In this document: one piece after another, positions 42,989-53,464 of the stretch
How the letters are laid out: the number at the start of each line of letters is the position of its first letter
Position numbering within the stretch: position 1 is the first letter of the stretch
Assembly: GCA_024681515.1 (NCBI GenBank)
Contig: JAILAR010000174.1
Coordinates: forward strand, 62,001 to 126,000
Reading direction: 5' to 3'
Length of the DNA: 64,000 nt
Source of the DNA: Eubacterium sp.
Lineage (GTDB): Bacteria; Bacillota; Clostridia; Lachnospirales; Lachnospiraceae
Position numbers and translations under genes: made by a program
Notes under the pieces: model-generated
Told to the model about the DNA's origin: nothing
Databases searched by the model: none
What the model saw: the letters and a program-made list of their open reading frames with translations, nothing else

Positions 42989-43555
42989 TTATTTTGTTGT
43001 ATTGATCACATCACGGTTCTTTACGATGTAATCGATCAGAGATACTACCGTAAGCACCAGTGCCAAATAGATAAAGCACTGCTCTATCACATAAATCACA
43101 CCGTCCCCTGTGGTTCCTGTACCTGATACATTGTTCAGATCCATGATCAGCATGATCACGGCAAACATCTGGATCACCGTTTTTACTTTGCCCCACATAC
43201 TGGCCGAGATTACGCGTCCGTTGTCGGAAGCGATCAGGCGGAAACCGCTGATGGTGAACTCCCTGGCAATGATGATGATCACGATCCAGGCCGGAAATCT
43301 GCCGTTGCTGCAAAGTGCAATGAGGGCCGAGCAGATCAGCAGCTTATCTGCCAGCGGATCCATGAACTTTCCGAAATCCGTCACCAGATTATTCTTTCTG
43401 GCCAGATAACCGTCGAAAAAGTCCGTTACGGAAGCCAGACAGAAGAAAAAGAGCGCATACCATTTTGCACCCGGAATATCAGGCACCAGCATAAATACTA
43501 CAAAGACCGGGATCAGTATAACGCGGAACACGGTCAGTTTATTCGGCAGATTCAT
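42989..43555 (-). CDS. pgsA: CDP-diacylglycerol-glycerol-3-phosphate 3-phosphatidyltransferase
   Basis: 188 aa. Makes phosphatidylglycerol phosphate, the first step to phosphatidylglycerol, in the membrane. The CDP-alcohol phosphatidyltransferase motif is intact: 'DFFDGYLARKNNLVTDFGKF' then 'MDPLADK' (about residues 42-69). Four to five membrane helices. Ribosome binding site AAGGAG. It ends the ftsK-fhs-folD-rimO-pgsA run; rimO-pgsA adjacency is usual in clostridia. Confidence 0.95.
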   Translation of the reverse strand: MNLPNKLTVFRVILIPVFVVFMLVPDIPGAKWYALFFFCLASVTDFFDGYLARKNNLVTDFGKFMDPLADKLLICSALIALCSNGRFPAWIVIIIIAREFTISGFRLIASDNGRVISASMWGKVKTVIQMFAVIMLIMDLNNVSGTGTTGDGVIYVIEQCFIYLALVLTVVSLIDYIVKNRDVINTTK

Positions 43556-43665
43556 ATCAACAACTCCTTTTTTGCGTTCCTGCAGGTATTATGATCATGT
43601 TGCAAAACGCATAAAAATGATTATACGACTTTTACGTCCTGAATGCAATCCCCATGTACAGCCGC

Positions 43666-45018
43666 TTACTCCTTCGACGCGTCGGCAAGCTTTGCCGTAA
43701 GATCGTATTCAGTCGCGCCGGTAATGACCACCGGCAGGATCGTTCCGGAGATCAGTTCCCGATCCGTTTCGAGGAAAACCATACCATCCACATCCGGTGC
43801 ATCCCGGTAAGACCGCGCCACATACACATCATCCTCAGGAATATATCCCTCTATGATCACATTCATGGAAGTTCCCACCAGTGCCTCGTTTTTATCCGCA
43901 GAGATCTCCTGCTGAAGCTCCATGATCTCATCCCGGTACCTGAGTTTATCCTCCTCCGGGATCTGATCCGGCATGTCTGCTGCAACGGTTCCTTCTTCTC
44001 TGGAATAAGGGAAGACGCCGACCCGGTCAAATTCCAGATCATTCAGGGTTTCAAGCACCGCTTCATGCTCTTCTTCCGTCTCTCCCGGGAATCCGGTGAT
44101 CAGCGTAGTTCGGAGCGTAATATCCGGGATCCGCTCCCGAAGCCGACGCACCAGTTCGTACAGTTTTTCTTTCGTGAAGATCCTGCCCATTCGCTGCAGC
44201 ATCCGGGTCTCGGTATGCTGAAGTGGCATATCGATATAGTGCAGAACCTTCGGTTCCTCCATCATTACTTCGATTAATTGATCATCGATCTCTTCGGGGT
44301 AACAATACAGTACCCGGATCCAGGCCAGTTCGTCGATCCCGGCAAGCCGGCGGAGCAACTCTGCCAGCTTTTTTTCTCCGTAAAGGTCCACACCGTAAAC
44401 CGTAGTCTCCTGTGCCACCAGGATCAGTTCCCGTATGCCTCCCTCAGCCAGTTCCTGCGCTGTTTTTACCAGGCGGTTCATGGGAATGCTCCGGTAATGT
44501 CCGCGAAACTGCGGGATCGCGCAGTAGGTGCATTTTTTATCACAGCCTTCCGCAATCTTCAGGTATTCCGTATATGGCCGGTTCGTGATCTGCCGCGGAC
44601 TCTCTTCGGTCACCCGGTTCACATCCGGAAAAACGGCAATGCCCCGTTCTCCGGCCTGTAATCGTTCCAGAACTTCGGCAATCGCCGTAAACCCGGTAGT
44701 TCCGACAAATGCGTCCACCTCCGGAATTTCGGCAACGATCTCCTCCTGATACCGCTGGGACATACAGCCTGCGGCAATCAGGTATTTCAGACTGCCGCTT
44801 TTCTTATATTCCGCAACCTCAAACAGGGTATCAATGCTCTCCTTCAATGCATCGTGGATGAAACAACAGGTGTTCACGATAACTGCATCCGCATCCTCAG
44901 GAAGCTCTTCGAGAATATATCCTTTGTCAGTCAGGATCCCGAGCATTTCCTCACTGTCTACCGTGTTCTTATCACAGCCCAATGTAATGAGGGCTATCTT
45001 CAGTGAATTCTCTTTCAT
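43666..45018 (-). CDS. rimO: Ribosomal protein S12 methylthiotransferase RimO
   Basis: 450 aa. Radical-SAM enzyme that adds a methylthio group to an Asp of ribosomal protein S12. N-terminal MTTase domain with cluster cysteines C15, C51 and C85 ('LGCDKN', 'NTCCF', 'GCMSQ'), radical-SAM motif C159-x3-C163-x2-C166 ('GCDKKCTYCAIP') and a C-terminal TRAM domain ending 'GATEYDLTAKL'. Start ATG 45016-45018 is preferred to one four codons upstream because of the spacing to AGGAT. Operon with pgsA. Confidence 0.95.
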   Translation of the reverse strand: MKENSLKIALITLGCDKNTVDSEEMLGILTDKGYILEELPEDADAVIVNTCCFIHDALKESIDTLFEVAEYKKSGSLKYLIAAGCMSQRYQEEIVAEIPEVDAFVGTTGFTAIAEVLERLQAGERGIAVFPDVNRVTEESPRQITNRPYTEYLKIAEGCDKKCTYCAIPQFRGHYRSIPMNRLVKTAQELAEGGIRELILVAQETTVYGVDLYGEKKLAELLRRLAGIDELAWIRVLYCYPEEIDDQLIEVMMEEPKVLHYIDMPLQHTETRMLQRMGRIFTKEKLYELVRRLRERIPDITLRTTLITGFPGETEEEHEAVLETLNDLEFDRVGVFPYSREEGTVAADMPDQIPEEDKLRYRDEIMELQQEISADKNEALVGTSMNVIIEGYIPEDDVYVARSYRDAPDVDGMVFLETDRELISGTILPVVITGATEYDLTAKLADASKE

Positions 45019-45071
45019 ATTGCATATCATCCTATGATACCGCAGTGCACACCACGAATGAAATGTGCTGA

Positions 45072-45926
45072 TTACATACGGCCGTGATGCATCAGAGCCG
45101 CCTGATAGGTATTGGCCATCAGCATGGCGATAGTCATGGGGCCGACACCACCGGGTACCGGAGTGATCTTACCCGCTACTTCCGCACAGGAAGCATATGC
45201 ACAGTCGCCACAAAGCTTCTTTCCCTCCAGACGATGGATACCGACATCGATCACGGTAGCACCCTCTTTGATGTAAGAGCCATCGATCATCTGCGGTTTT
45301 CCGATGGCAACCACCAGAATATCCGCCTGACGGGTGATCTCTTTCAGATTCTTTGTATGAGAATGGCAGACAGTCACGGTTCCGCTCTCCCGAAGCAGAA
45401 GCATGGCCATGGGTTTTCCGACAATATTGCTTCGGCCGATCACCACGCAGCTTTTTCCGTCGATCTCAACATCGCTCCGCTTCAGCAGTTCGATAATACC
45501 TGCCGGTGTGCAGGACACAAATCCCCTGGCACCGATCGAAAGCCGTCCCACGCTCTCCGGATGGAAACCGTCCACATCCTTCTCCGGGGAGATCCTGCGG
45601 ATCACACGGTCCTCATTGATCTGCTTCGGAAGCGGAAGCTGTACCAGGATCCCGTCCACGGAGTTGTCCTGATTCAGCTCATCGATCAGCTTCAGCAGAT
45701 CGTCTTCCTTCGTATCCTCCGGAAGCTCGTAGGACAGAGATTTGATCCCTGTATATTCACATGCTTTCTTCTTATTATTTACATAGACCCCGGAAGCCGG
45801 ATCATTTCCGACCAGGATCACGACAAGGGTGGTTTCGATCCCGTCCTCTTTCAGAGCTTCCACCTTATCCCGGATCTCATCCTTGATCTCCTGTGATATT
45901 CTTTTACCATCAATGATTTCTGCCAT
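45072..45926 (-). CDS. folD: Bifunctional methylenetetrahydrofolate dehydrogenase/cyclohydrolase
   Basis: 284 aa. Interconverts 5,10-methylene-THF and 10-formyl-THF. Signature pieces: 'YVNNKKKACEYTGI' (catalytic Lys), 'ILVQLPLPKQI', 'KDVDGFHP' and 'VIGRSNIVGKPMAMLL' of the NADP site, 'PGGVGPMTIAMLM' near the C-terminus. Ribosome binding site GGAGGAG. Directly downstream of fhs (25 bp), so one-carbon enzymes are co-transcribed. Confidence 0.96.
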   Translation of the reverse strand: MAEIIDGKRISQEIKDEIRDKVEALKEDGIETTLVVILVGNDPASGVYVNNKKKACEYTGIKSLSYELPEDTKEDDLLKLIDELNQDNSVDGILVQLPLPKQINEDRVIRRISPEKDVDGFHPESVGRLSIGARGFVSCTPAGIIELLKRSDVEIDGKSCVVIGRSNIVGKPMAMLLLRESGTVTVCHSHTKNLKEITRQADILVVAIGKPQMIDGSYIKEGATVIDVGIHRLEGKKLCGDCAYASCAEVAGKITPVPGGVGPMTIAMLMANTYQAALMHHGRM

Positions 45927-45951
45927 ATCAGATTCTCCTCCATATTCTCGT

Positions 45952-47622
45952 CTAAAACAGTCCCACGGTCATTCCGTTTTCGTCGATCCCGATCCGCTCT
46001 GCGGCCGGTACCTTCGGAAGGCCGGGCATGGTCATGATGGAACCTGCGATCGCCACCACAAAGCCGGCTCCTGCTGATACATATACCTCACGGATATTTA
46101 CCGTGAAGCCTTCCGGGCGCCCCAAAAGCTTCGGATCATCCGACAGGGAATACTGGGTCTTGGCCATGCAGACCGGAAGCTCTCCAAATCCCAAAGAGGT
46201 AAGATCCGCCAGTGCCTTCTTGGCTTCCGGTGTGTATTCCACATCCTTTGCACCATAAATCTCGGTTGCAATGGTTTTGATCTTCTCATCCAACGAAAGC
46301 GCGGTATCGTAGATCGGATGGTAATTGCTCGCTCCGGAGTCCACCAGTTTCAGAACCTCCTCTGCAAGCTCGGCTCCGCCTTCACCGCCTTTTGCCCAAA
46401 CTTCCGACACGGTAAGCCTGCATCCCCGCTCTGCACAGTAGTTTCTTACATATTCGATCTCCGCCTCCGTATCCGATACGAAACGGTTCAATGTAACAAC
46501 AATGGGAAGGCCGTATTTTTGAAGGTTCTCTATGTGTTTTCCGAGATTACAGATTCCCTTTGCAAGCGCATCCAGATCCTCCTGCGACAACTGATCCTTC
46601 GGGATTCCGCCGTTATATTTCAGCGCCCGAACAGTCGCCACCAGAACTGCCGCATCCGGTTTCAGTCCGGCCATCCGGCACTTGATATCCAAAAATTTCT
46701 CCGCACCCAGATCAGCACCGAATCCGGCTTCCGTAACCACATAATCCGCACTTCGAAGCGCCGTCTTTGTTGCCCGGACAGAATTACATCCATGGGCAAT
46801 ATTGGCGAACGGACCGCCGTGAACGATCGCCGGTGTATGTTCCAATGTCTGGATCAGATTGGGACGGATCGCATCCTTCAGAAGAACCGTCATGGAGCCT
46901 ACCACCTTCAGATCGGCCGCCGTCACCGGAGTTCCCTGATATGTATAGGCCACGATGATCCTGGACAGCCGTTGCTGCAGATCATGGATATCCTCCGCCA
47001 GACAGAGGATCGCCATTACCTCGGTAGCTACCGTAATAATGAAATGATCCTCCCGGACCACACCATCCACGCGTTTTCCCATACCGATCACGATATTTCG
47101 CAGCGCCCGATCATTCATGTCCAGACAACGTTTCAGAACGATCCGTTTGGGATCGATCCCAAGTGCATTTCCCTGCTGAAGATGATTGTCCAGTGCCGCA
47201 GCAAGCAGATTGTTGGCGCTGGTGATCGCATGAAAATCGCCTGTGAAATGCAGATTCAGTTTTTCCATCGGAACCACCTGTGAGTAACCGCCGCCTGCAG
47301 CCCCGCCTTTGATCCCGAAACACGGACCAAGAGACGGCTCCCTGAGCGCGATCATCACTCTTTTACCCGCACGGCGGAGTGCATCTCCCAGTCCGATGGT
47401 CACCGTAGTCTTACCCTCTCCCGCAGGAGTCGGATTGATCGCCGTAACCAGGATCAGTTTTCCGAAGGGACGATCCTCGATACTCTTCAAATATGCATCG
47501 GAAAACTTTCCCATATAAGGGCCATAGGATTCCACATCATCCTCCGTAAGCCCCATCTCCGATGCGATCTCACGGATCTTCAAAAGCTCTGCCGCCTGGG
47601 CGATCTCAATATCTGTCAGCAT
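45952..47622 (-). CDS. fhs: Formate-tetrahydrofolate ligase
   Basis: 556 aa. ATP-dependent formation of 10-formyl-THF from formate; in acetogens and purine-fermenting clostridia it is a main one-carbon entry or ATP-yielding step. The P-loop '[18 protein letters not shown]' (in two parts), '[22 protein letters not shown]' region, and '[10 protein letters not shown]' are typical. Only a weak binding site (GGAAAC) precedes ATG 47620-47622, which may lower translation. 29 bp after ftsK. Confidence 0.96.
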   Translation of the reverse strand: MLTDIEIAQAAELLKIREIASEMGLTEDDVESYGPYMGKFSDAYLKSIEDRPFGKLILVTAINPTPAGEGKTTVTIGLGDALRRAGKRVMIALREPSLGPCFGIKGGAAGGGYSQVVPMEKLNLHFTGDFHAITSANNLLAAALDNHLQQGNALGIDPKRIVLKRCLDMNDRALRNIVIGMGKRVDGVVREDHFIITVATEVMAILCLAEDIHDLQQRLSRIIVAYTYQGTPVTAADLKVVGSMTVLLKDAIRPNLIQTLEHTPAIVHGGPFANIAHGCNSVRATKTALRSADYVVTEAGFGADLGAEKFLDIKCRMAGLKPDAAVLVATVRALKYNGGIPKDQLSQEDLDALAKGICNLGKHIENLQKYGLPIVVTLNRFVSDTEAEIEYVRNYCAERGCRLTVSEVWAKGGEGGAELAEEVLKLVDSGASNYHPIYDTALSLDEKIKTIATEIYGAKDVEYTPEAKKALADLTSLGFGELPVCMAKTQYSLSDDPKLLGRPEGFTVNIREVYVSAGAGFVVAIAGSIMTMPGLPKVPAAERIGIDENGMTVGLF

Positions 47623-47651
47623 ACTGTTTCCAACTTTCTTTTCATGATTAT

Positions 47652-50600
47652 CTATAATGACATGAACTCTTCAAACTGGTCCATGGTCATCAAAACCTTT
47701 CTCGGTTTTGTACCCTCTTCCGGTCCTACCACACCGGCTTCCGCCAGCTGATCCATGATCCGGGCCGCGCGGTTGAAACCGATCCGGAAGGCCCGCTGCA
47801 GGTATCCGATGGAAGCCTTATCCTTCTCTATGATGAGACGACCGGCCTCTTCGAAGTATTCATCGTAGCGTTCCGCCTCTCCGTCTCCGGAATCTCCTCC
47901 GGAAGCTCCGCCGGCAGAGATACCTGCATCAATGGACTGGGTCACGTTTTCATCATACTCCGCGTCTCCGCACTGCTTCTTGATATAGTCGGTGACGGCC
48001 ACCACTTCCTCGTCGGATACAAATGCACCCTGAACACGAAGCGGCTTCGGAACTCCCGTCGGGAAGTACAGCATATCGCCCTTACCAAGCAGTTTTTCCG
48101 CACCCACCATATCCAGAATCGTTCTGGAATCCGTACCGCTGGATACGGAAAATGCGATCCGGGACGGTACATTGGCCTTGATCAGACCGGTGATGACATC
48201 TACCGAAGGACGCTGGGTCGCAATGATCAGATGAATGCCGGCAGCACGTGCCAGCTGGGACAGACGGACGATGGATTCCTCCACCTCTGCCTTTGCAACC
48301 ATCATCAGATCTGCAAGCTCGTCCACAATGACCACGATCTGGGGCATAAACCGGAAATCCGGATTCTGAGGATCGATGGGATTCGGTCCCGGTTCGTTCG
48401 GATCGAGATGATTCTTTTCGACCTCTTCCGCAAACTTCTTATTAAATCCTTCCAGATTCCGCACATTATAATTAGCAAAAAGCTTGTATCTGCGTTCCAT
48501 CTCCTGAACGACCCAATTCAGCGCTCCGGCCGCTTTTTTGGAATCCGTGACTACCGGGATCAGCATATGCGGAATTCCGTTATAGGCAGTCAGTTCCACC
48601 TGTTTCGGATCCACCATGATGAACCTTACTTCTTCCGGCTTTGCCTTATAGAGGATACTCATGATGATGGTATTCACGCAGACGGATTTACCGGAACCCG
48701 TAGCACCCGCGATCAGAAGATGCGGCATTTTCGCGATATCCCCGACAACGATCTGACCGCCGATATCTTTGCCGATGGCAAATGCGATCTTTGATTTTGC
48801 AGTTTTAAAGTTGTCGGAATCGATCAGTTCCCGGAAATAAACCATTTCATTTTCCGCATTCGGAACTTCAATACCGATAGCGGATTTTCCGGGGATCGGT
48901 GCTTCAATACGGATATCCGCAGCCGCCAGATTCAGCTTGATATCATCCTGCAGTGACAGAATCTTGCTGACCTTGACACCCTGTTCCGGTGCCATCTCAT
49001 ACCGGGTCACGGCCGGTCCGCGGCTGTAATCCGTAATGGTCACATTAACGCCGAAGCTTTCCATGGTGGATTTCAGCTTCATAGCCGTTTCACGGATGTC
49101 GGTATCACTCTTCCGGCCGCTTCGTCTGACCGGATTCAGAAGATTTACCGGAGGAATACGATAGGGTTTCCGCTTCGGCAGTTCCGGTTTTGCCTGAAGC
49201 TGCTGTGCGATCTCCTGCGTAGCCTGAACCGTATCCTGATGGTTCACTTTCCCCCCGGGTTTTACAGCCGCCTGTGTTTTTTCGGAAGCTGCGGGAATAT
49301 ACGCATCGTCCTCCACAGCCGAACCGTTTACTCCGGGATTCTCTGTCCTATGTACCGCATTAAATCCGGTTTCATCTTCGGTTTCGTTTTGTATCTCAAT
49401 TCCGGATCCCGTGTCCGTTTCATACGTTGAACGTCCAGGTTCCTGCGTGCTCTCTTCCTGCCCGTACAAAGCATCGAAATCGCCGCCCACTTCATCGTAG
49501 TAGGATTCACGTGCCGGTTTCAGATCAAAGAAATCACGCGGTCCCTCTGAGGATCTCATGCCGGATGCCCCTGACGTTCCTGTGCCTGCCATACCTGCGC
49601 CTGACGATCCCTTATCTTCGTAACCTGACGTACCCGTGATTCCTGCTGCCGTCATACCTGCCGCCGTCTGCTGAAAAGATCGGGCGTTCGGAATCGACAG
49701 ACCACGGTCTTCCGAAACAGGAACCATTGCGGCGTTTCGTTGTCCGGAGGTATCCTTTTCCTGTCCGGAAACATCTCTGCCCTGTGCGGACTGATTTGCC
49801 CGAACACGAAGTCTGGCATTTTCTTTCAGCTGTTCTACCGTATCATTATATGGATCCGGCCGAAGCTCCGTCATTTCCTCCTCCGGTACCGGAGCAGGTA
49901 ATGCTTCTTTTTTCGATGCTGCCCTTCTGCTTCGTTTTCCTGAGGACTTATCAACGCTTCCTGCTTCCTCCGGGAGTACCGTCAGATCCATCTGAAGTTC
50001 CCGTCCGGAGCGTTTTCTCCGCATCGCCGGAGTTTCATAATCCGGTTCGTCGGGTTCCTCCCAATCATCATCCAGTTCCTCCTCTTCACGATAGGAAACC
50101 GTGAAGAGCTTCTTCACAACATCGATCACCGAAATACCGGTGATCATGATCACGGCAACGATCATTAAGAGGATCGTCAGTATAATCACGCCGACCTTTC
50201 CGATCATGGCATAAAAGAGTGCCAGAATCCCGCCGAACAGGAAGCCTCCGCCCTTATGATCCGTATAGCCGTCCATATAAAGCGATTTAGCCGTGACATT
50301 CTCTGTTCCGTGGATCAGCTGTGCGATAAAGGATATCACCATAAGGAACACTGCGATCCAGATCAGTCTGCGGATCAGAGATTTCTTCGGACCATTGGAC
50401 AGTAAAAATGCAGCCGCAAAAAACAGATAAAAAGGAAGCAGATACTGTGCCCAGCCAAACAGACCAAAGAAGAAACCGCTGATCACATTTCCGACAGAAC
50501 CGCAGATCCCAAAGTTGCTGCAAAGCATAAAAACAGAAACGGCAAGATATACAAAGAGATAGATCTCTCTTACACGCGCCGGACTGAGAGCCTTCTCATC

Positions 50601-50795
50601 ATCGTCATTGATAATATGAGAGACTTTTGCTCCCGAAGTTTTTCCCGTGCTTTTAGAGGCACTCTTTCCTCTGCCGGTTCCTTTTGCCGACGCACTTCTT
50701 CCGGAACTGCTCCTGCCCGTATTTCCTCTTCCGTTTCCCGATGCACTTTTACCTGATGCTTTGTTTCTTGCTGTTGAGTTTCTCGCAGCAGCCAT
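47652..50795 (-). CDS. ftsK: DNA translocase FtsK/SpoIIIE
   Basis: 1047 aa. Pumps chromosomal DNA through the closing septum. A Ser/Lys/Gly-rich basic N-terminus (1-60), four to five membrane helices (about 75-230), a long low-complexity Gly/Thr/Glu linker (about 250-560), the RecA-like motor with Walker A '[12 protein letters not shown]' and Walker B '[13 protein letters not shown]', and a C-terminal gamma winged helix ('[23 protein letters not shown]'; quoted in part, about 985-1010) that reads KOPS/SRS sites. Binding site GGGGTGAAAGA. Heads the run with fhs and folD, which are not normal FtsK neighbours. Confidence 0.95.
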   Translation of the reverse strand: MAAARNSTARNKASGKSASGNGRGNTGRSSSGRSASAKGTGRGKSASKSTGKTSGAKVSHIINDDDEKALSPARVREIYLFVYLAVSVFMLCSNFGICGSVGNVISGFFFGLFGWAQYLLPFYLFFAAAFLLSNGPKKSLIRRLIWIAVFLMVISFIAQLIHGTENVTAKSLYMDGYTDHKGGGFLFGGILALFYAMIGKVGVIILTILLMIVAVIMITGISVIDVVKKLFTVSYREEEELDDDWEEPDEPDYETPAMRRKRSGRELQMDLTVLPEEAGSVDKSSGKRSRRAASKKEALPAPVPEEEMTELRPDPYNDTVEQLKENARLRVRANQSAQGRDVSGQEKDTSGQRNAAMVPVSEDRGLSIPNARSFQQTAAGMTAAGITGTSGYEDKGSSGAGMAGTGTSGASGMRSSEGPRDFFDLKPARESYYDEVGGDFDALYGQEESTQEPGRSTYETDTGSGIEIQNETEDETGFNAVHRTENPGVNGSAVEDDAYIPAASEKTQAAVKPGGKVNHQDTVQATQEIAQQLQAKPELPKRKPYRIPPVNLLNPVRRSGRKSDTDIRETAMKLKSTMESFGVNVTITDYSRGPAVTRYEMAPEQGVKVSKILSLQDDIKLNLAAADIRIEAPIPGKSAIGIEVPNAENEMVYFRELIDSDNFKTAKSKIAFAIGKDIGGQIVVGDIAKMPHLLIAGATGSGKSVCVNTIIMSILYKAKPEEVRFIMVDPKQVELTAYNGIPHMLIPVVTDSKKAAGALNWVVQEMERRYKLFANYNVRNLEGFNKKFAEEVEKNHLDPNEPGPNPIDPQNPDFRFMPQIVVIVDELADLMMVAKAEVEESIVRLSQLARAAGIHLIIATQRPSVDVITGLIKANVPSRIAFSVSSGTDSRTILDMVGAEKLLGKGDMLYFPTGVPKPLRVQGAFVSDEEVVAVTDYIKKQCGDAEYDENVTQSIDAGISAGGASGGDSGDGEAERYDEYFEEAGRLIIEKDKASIGYLQRAFRIGFNRAARIMDQLAEAGVVGPEEGTKPRKVLMTMDQFEEFMSL

Positions 50796-50843
50796 TCTTT
50801 CACCCCTGTTTCAAATTATGCTGATTCCGCATAATCACCGAAA

Positions 50844-50868
50844 CGGAGCAGTCTGTCGAACTGCTCCG
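50844..50868 (-). terminator. Hairpin after cellobiose phosphorylase copy 2
   Basis: Perfect 9-bp stem CGGAGCAGT/ACTGCTCCG (50844-50852 with 50860-50868), 7-nt loop; only a weak T tract follows on the minus strand. Confidence 0.6.
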
Positions 50869-50947
50869 AATTCAGCGTCAATAATACATTTTTGCATATC
50901 CGGATCATCTAAGCAAATATCCGATCCGAAATCACAACTAAACTGTT

Positions 50948-53347
50948 TTACATCACGAAGAGGATCTCATTTACCTCTGCGAGGTCCTCAGCCGGAATGT
51001 AATTGTCCGTATATGCCTTGCCGTTCACGGTCATGGATGTGAAGCCGGACTCCTTACCCTCCGGATTCTTTACCACGATGTGCAGCTGCTTGCCTCGGAA
51101 CAGCTTGGTGATCTCGAACTCCTTCCACTCAGTGGATACACTCGGTGCGATCCGAAGTCCGTAGAAGTCCGGACGCATACCCAGAATACCCTCAACGCAG
51201 CCTACCATAACGGTGGATGCGGTACCTGTCAGCCAGTGTACATGTGAACGTCCGTGATGCGGACTGTCCTTCCCCTCTGTGAACTGACCGTGAGAATACG
51301 GCTCCAGCTTCCGGATCTCTGCCTTGTCATTCATGGCAGCCGGTGAAGACTCCATGAAGTACTGATATGCACGATTACCATGTCCGCGAAGCGCTTCTGC
51401 CAGAATGATCCAGCCCTGAGGCTGTGAGAAGATGCCTGCATTCTCCTTGGTGCATGCATTGAATAGAAGCATCAGCGCACCGTCAAAAGCATGCTCACGG
51501 TACGGCGGGTACATAACCATACAACCATAATCCGTATTCAGTTCGCGGTTTACGCTGTCCAGTGCCAGATCTGCCTGCTCCGGTGTTGCAAGTCCGGAAA
51601 TGACAGCCCAGCTCTGGGGATTCAGCCACATGGAAGCTTCCGGATCGGTTCTCTGACCGATGACCATACCGTCCTCCTTGAACCCACGGATGAAACGGTC
51701 TTCGTTCCAGCACAGGGTCTGCAGTGTGTTATACAGCTTCGGCTGGATATCATCCAGATATGCCAGATAAACTTCATCCTTCTTGTACTGTGCAAACTCC
51801 CGGATCACGGTCATTGCGTAGTACAGCTGGAAAGCCACAAATGTGGACTCGCCCTTCTTGCCCAGACGCAGGCAGTCATTCCAGTCTGCATGCAGACCGG
51901 CCGGCATGCCATGATCGCCCAGACGGTTCATGGAGAAGTCGATGGCTCTCTTCAGATGGTCATATACAGAGCCCTCGTCCTTATTTGCATATACGATAAC
52001 TTCATCGATGAAGTCCAGATTGCCGGATTCCGCGATATATTTGTAGATCGTGGGGAACAGCCACAGTGCATCATCTGCACGGTAGGCCGGATGTCCTGTC
52101 TCTCTAACATAGGAATCATCATCCGGTGTATCCTCGTGACCTGCATTGTGTGTGAACTTAACCAGCGGAAGTCCGCCGCCGTTGTCTACCTGAGCGGAAA
52201 GCATGAAACGGATCTTCTCGACTGCCATTTCCGGTGCCAGATGGATCACACCCTGGATATCCTGTACGGTATCGCGGTAGCCGTAGCCGTTCCGCAGTCC
52301 GCAGTAGATAAAGGATGCTGCACGGGACCAGATAAAGGTCATGAAACAGTTGAATGCATTCCAGGTATTGATCATGCAGTTGAACTCGTTGCTCGGAGTC
52401 TTTACCTGGAAATGAGACAGCTTCTCATGCCAGTAGCCGACCAGAGTTTCATATTCCTTTTCCACGGTTGCTTCCACATCTGCGTAGGAATCCAGAACTG
52501 CCGATGCTTCATCGTCGCCCTTCATGCCCACAACGAAAGCGATGGACTTGGACTCGCCGGGAGCCAGCTCCAGTACGGTAGACAGCGCGCCGCAGCCATT
52601 TGCATTGTAATTCAGGCCGTTGCCCAGGTCCCCGTTTTCCACGCCAACCGGATTGCCGTAGCTGTGATAAGCGCCCAGGAACAGTTCCTTATCACCGCAG
52701 TAAGAAGAGACCTCCGAACCTGCCAGACCAAGGAACTTGCACTGTGCAGAACTGCCATTTACGGCTCCCCTCTTCACATTCTCATTCACAGTCTGTTTTA
52801 CACGATTCCCCTGAAAATAGGTACGTGTAATGAACAGGGTGTACTGCAGGTTCACCTGATCCTGCTCGTAGTTGCAGTCATTTGTGAACTCAGCATATCC
52901 CGTAACTGTAATGGAACGGGCCTTGTCAGAGGTATTCGTCACCTTGGTATACCAAACTTCATGTGTTGCATCCAGCGGAACATAATACATAACGTCCGAA
53001 CGAATGCCTGCATAATCCGTTTCAAACTTGGAATATGCGGTACCATGACGTACCACATTCTTGTAGGTGGCAAGATCCTTGCCTACCGGCTGCCAGGATG
53101 CAGACCAGTAATCCTTCGTGTCATTGTCACGAAGATAGATATAACGGCCCGGCTGATCAAACTGGTTGAACACGTACCGCAGGATACGTCCGTTGGCACC
53201 GGACTTTGCGAAGCTGTAACCGCCCGCATTGTTGGAAACAATCGCACCGTACTCCGGAGACCCCAGGTAGTTAGCCCAGGGTGCCGGAGTGTCGGGACGC
53301 TCGATCACATATTCCTTCTTTGTTTCGTCAAAAAAACCGTAACGCAT
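50948..53347 (-). CDS. Cellobiose phosphorylase (GH94), copy 2
   Basis: 799 aa, close paralogue of the gene at 13192-15606. It shares 'YLGSPEYGA', 'YLRDNDTKDYWSASWQPVG', 'RNGYGYRDTVQDIQG' and the acid-catalyst region 'ADWNDCLRLG'. The N-terminal 90 residues are almost identical between copies, while the 180-310 region diverges more. No signal peptide: cytoplasmic phosphorolysis of cellobiose to glucose and glucose 1-phosphate. AGGAGG binding site. Stands alone between ftsK and pnp, unlike copy 1, so the two may be regulated differently or differ in chain-length preference. Confidence 0.93.
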   Translation of the reverse strand: MRYGFFDETKKEYVIERPDTPAPWANYLGSPEYGAIVSNNAGGYSFAKSGANGRILRYVFNQFDQPGRYIYLRDNDTKDYWSASWQPVGKDLATYKNVVRHGTAYSKFETDYAGIRSDVMYYVPLDATHEVWYTKVTNTSDKARSITVTGYAEFTNDCNYEQDQVNLQYTLFITRTYFQGNRVKQTVNENVKRGAVNGSSAQCKFLGLAGSEVSSYCGDKELFLGAYHSYGNPVGVENGDLGNGLNYNANGCGALSTVLELAPGESKSIAFVVGMKGDDEASAVLDSYADVEATVEKEYETLVGYWHEKLSHFQVKTPSNEFNCMINTWNAFNCFMTFIWSRAASFIYCGLRNGYGYRDTVQDIQGVIHLAPEMAVEKIRFMLSAQVDNGGGLPLVKFTHNAGHEDTPDDDSYVRETGHPAYRADDALWLFPTIYKYIAESGNLDFIDEVIVYANKDEGSVYDHLKRAIDFSMNRLGDHGMPAGLHADWNDCLRLGKKGESTFVAFQLYYAMTVIREFAQYKKDEVYLAYLDDIQPKLYNTLQTLCWNEDRFIRGFKEDGMVIGQRTDPEASMWLNPQSWAVISGLATPEQADLALDSVNRELNTDYGCMVMYPPYREHAFDGALMLLFNACTKENAGIFSQPQGWIILAEALRGHGNRAYQYFMESSPAAMNDKAEIRKLEPYSHGQFTEGKDSPHHGRSHVHWLTGTASTVMVGCVEGILGMRPDFYGLRIAPSVSTEWKEFEITKLFRGKQLHIVVKNPEGKESGFTSMTVNGKAYTDNYIPAEDLAEVNEILFVM

Positions 53348-53464
53348 TTTGTAACCTCCTATTCAACACTTCGTGCCTTCCGGCGCTCCGTGGATCTCAT
53401 GACGCACGTAATTACTGCATATTTTGCTTTACAATATCGTCCGAGTCCGTGCGGCTTTTATAGT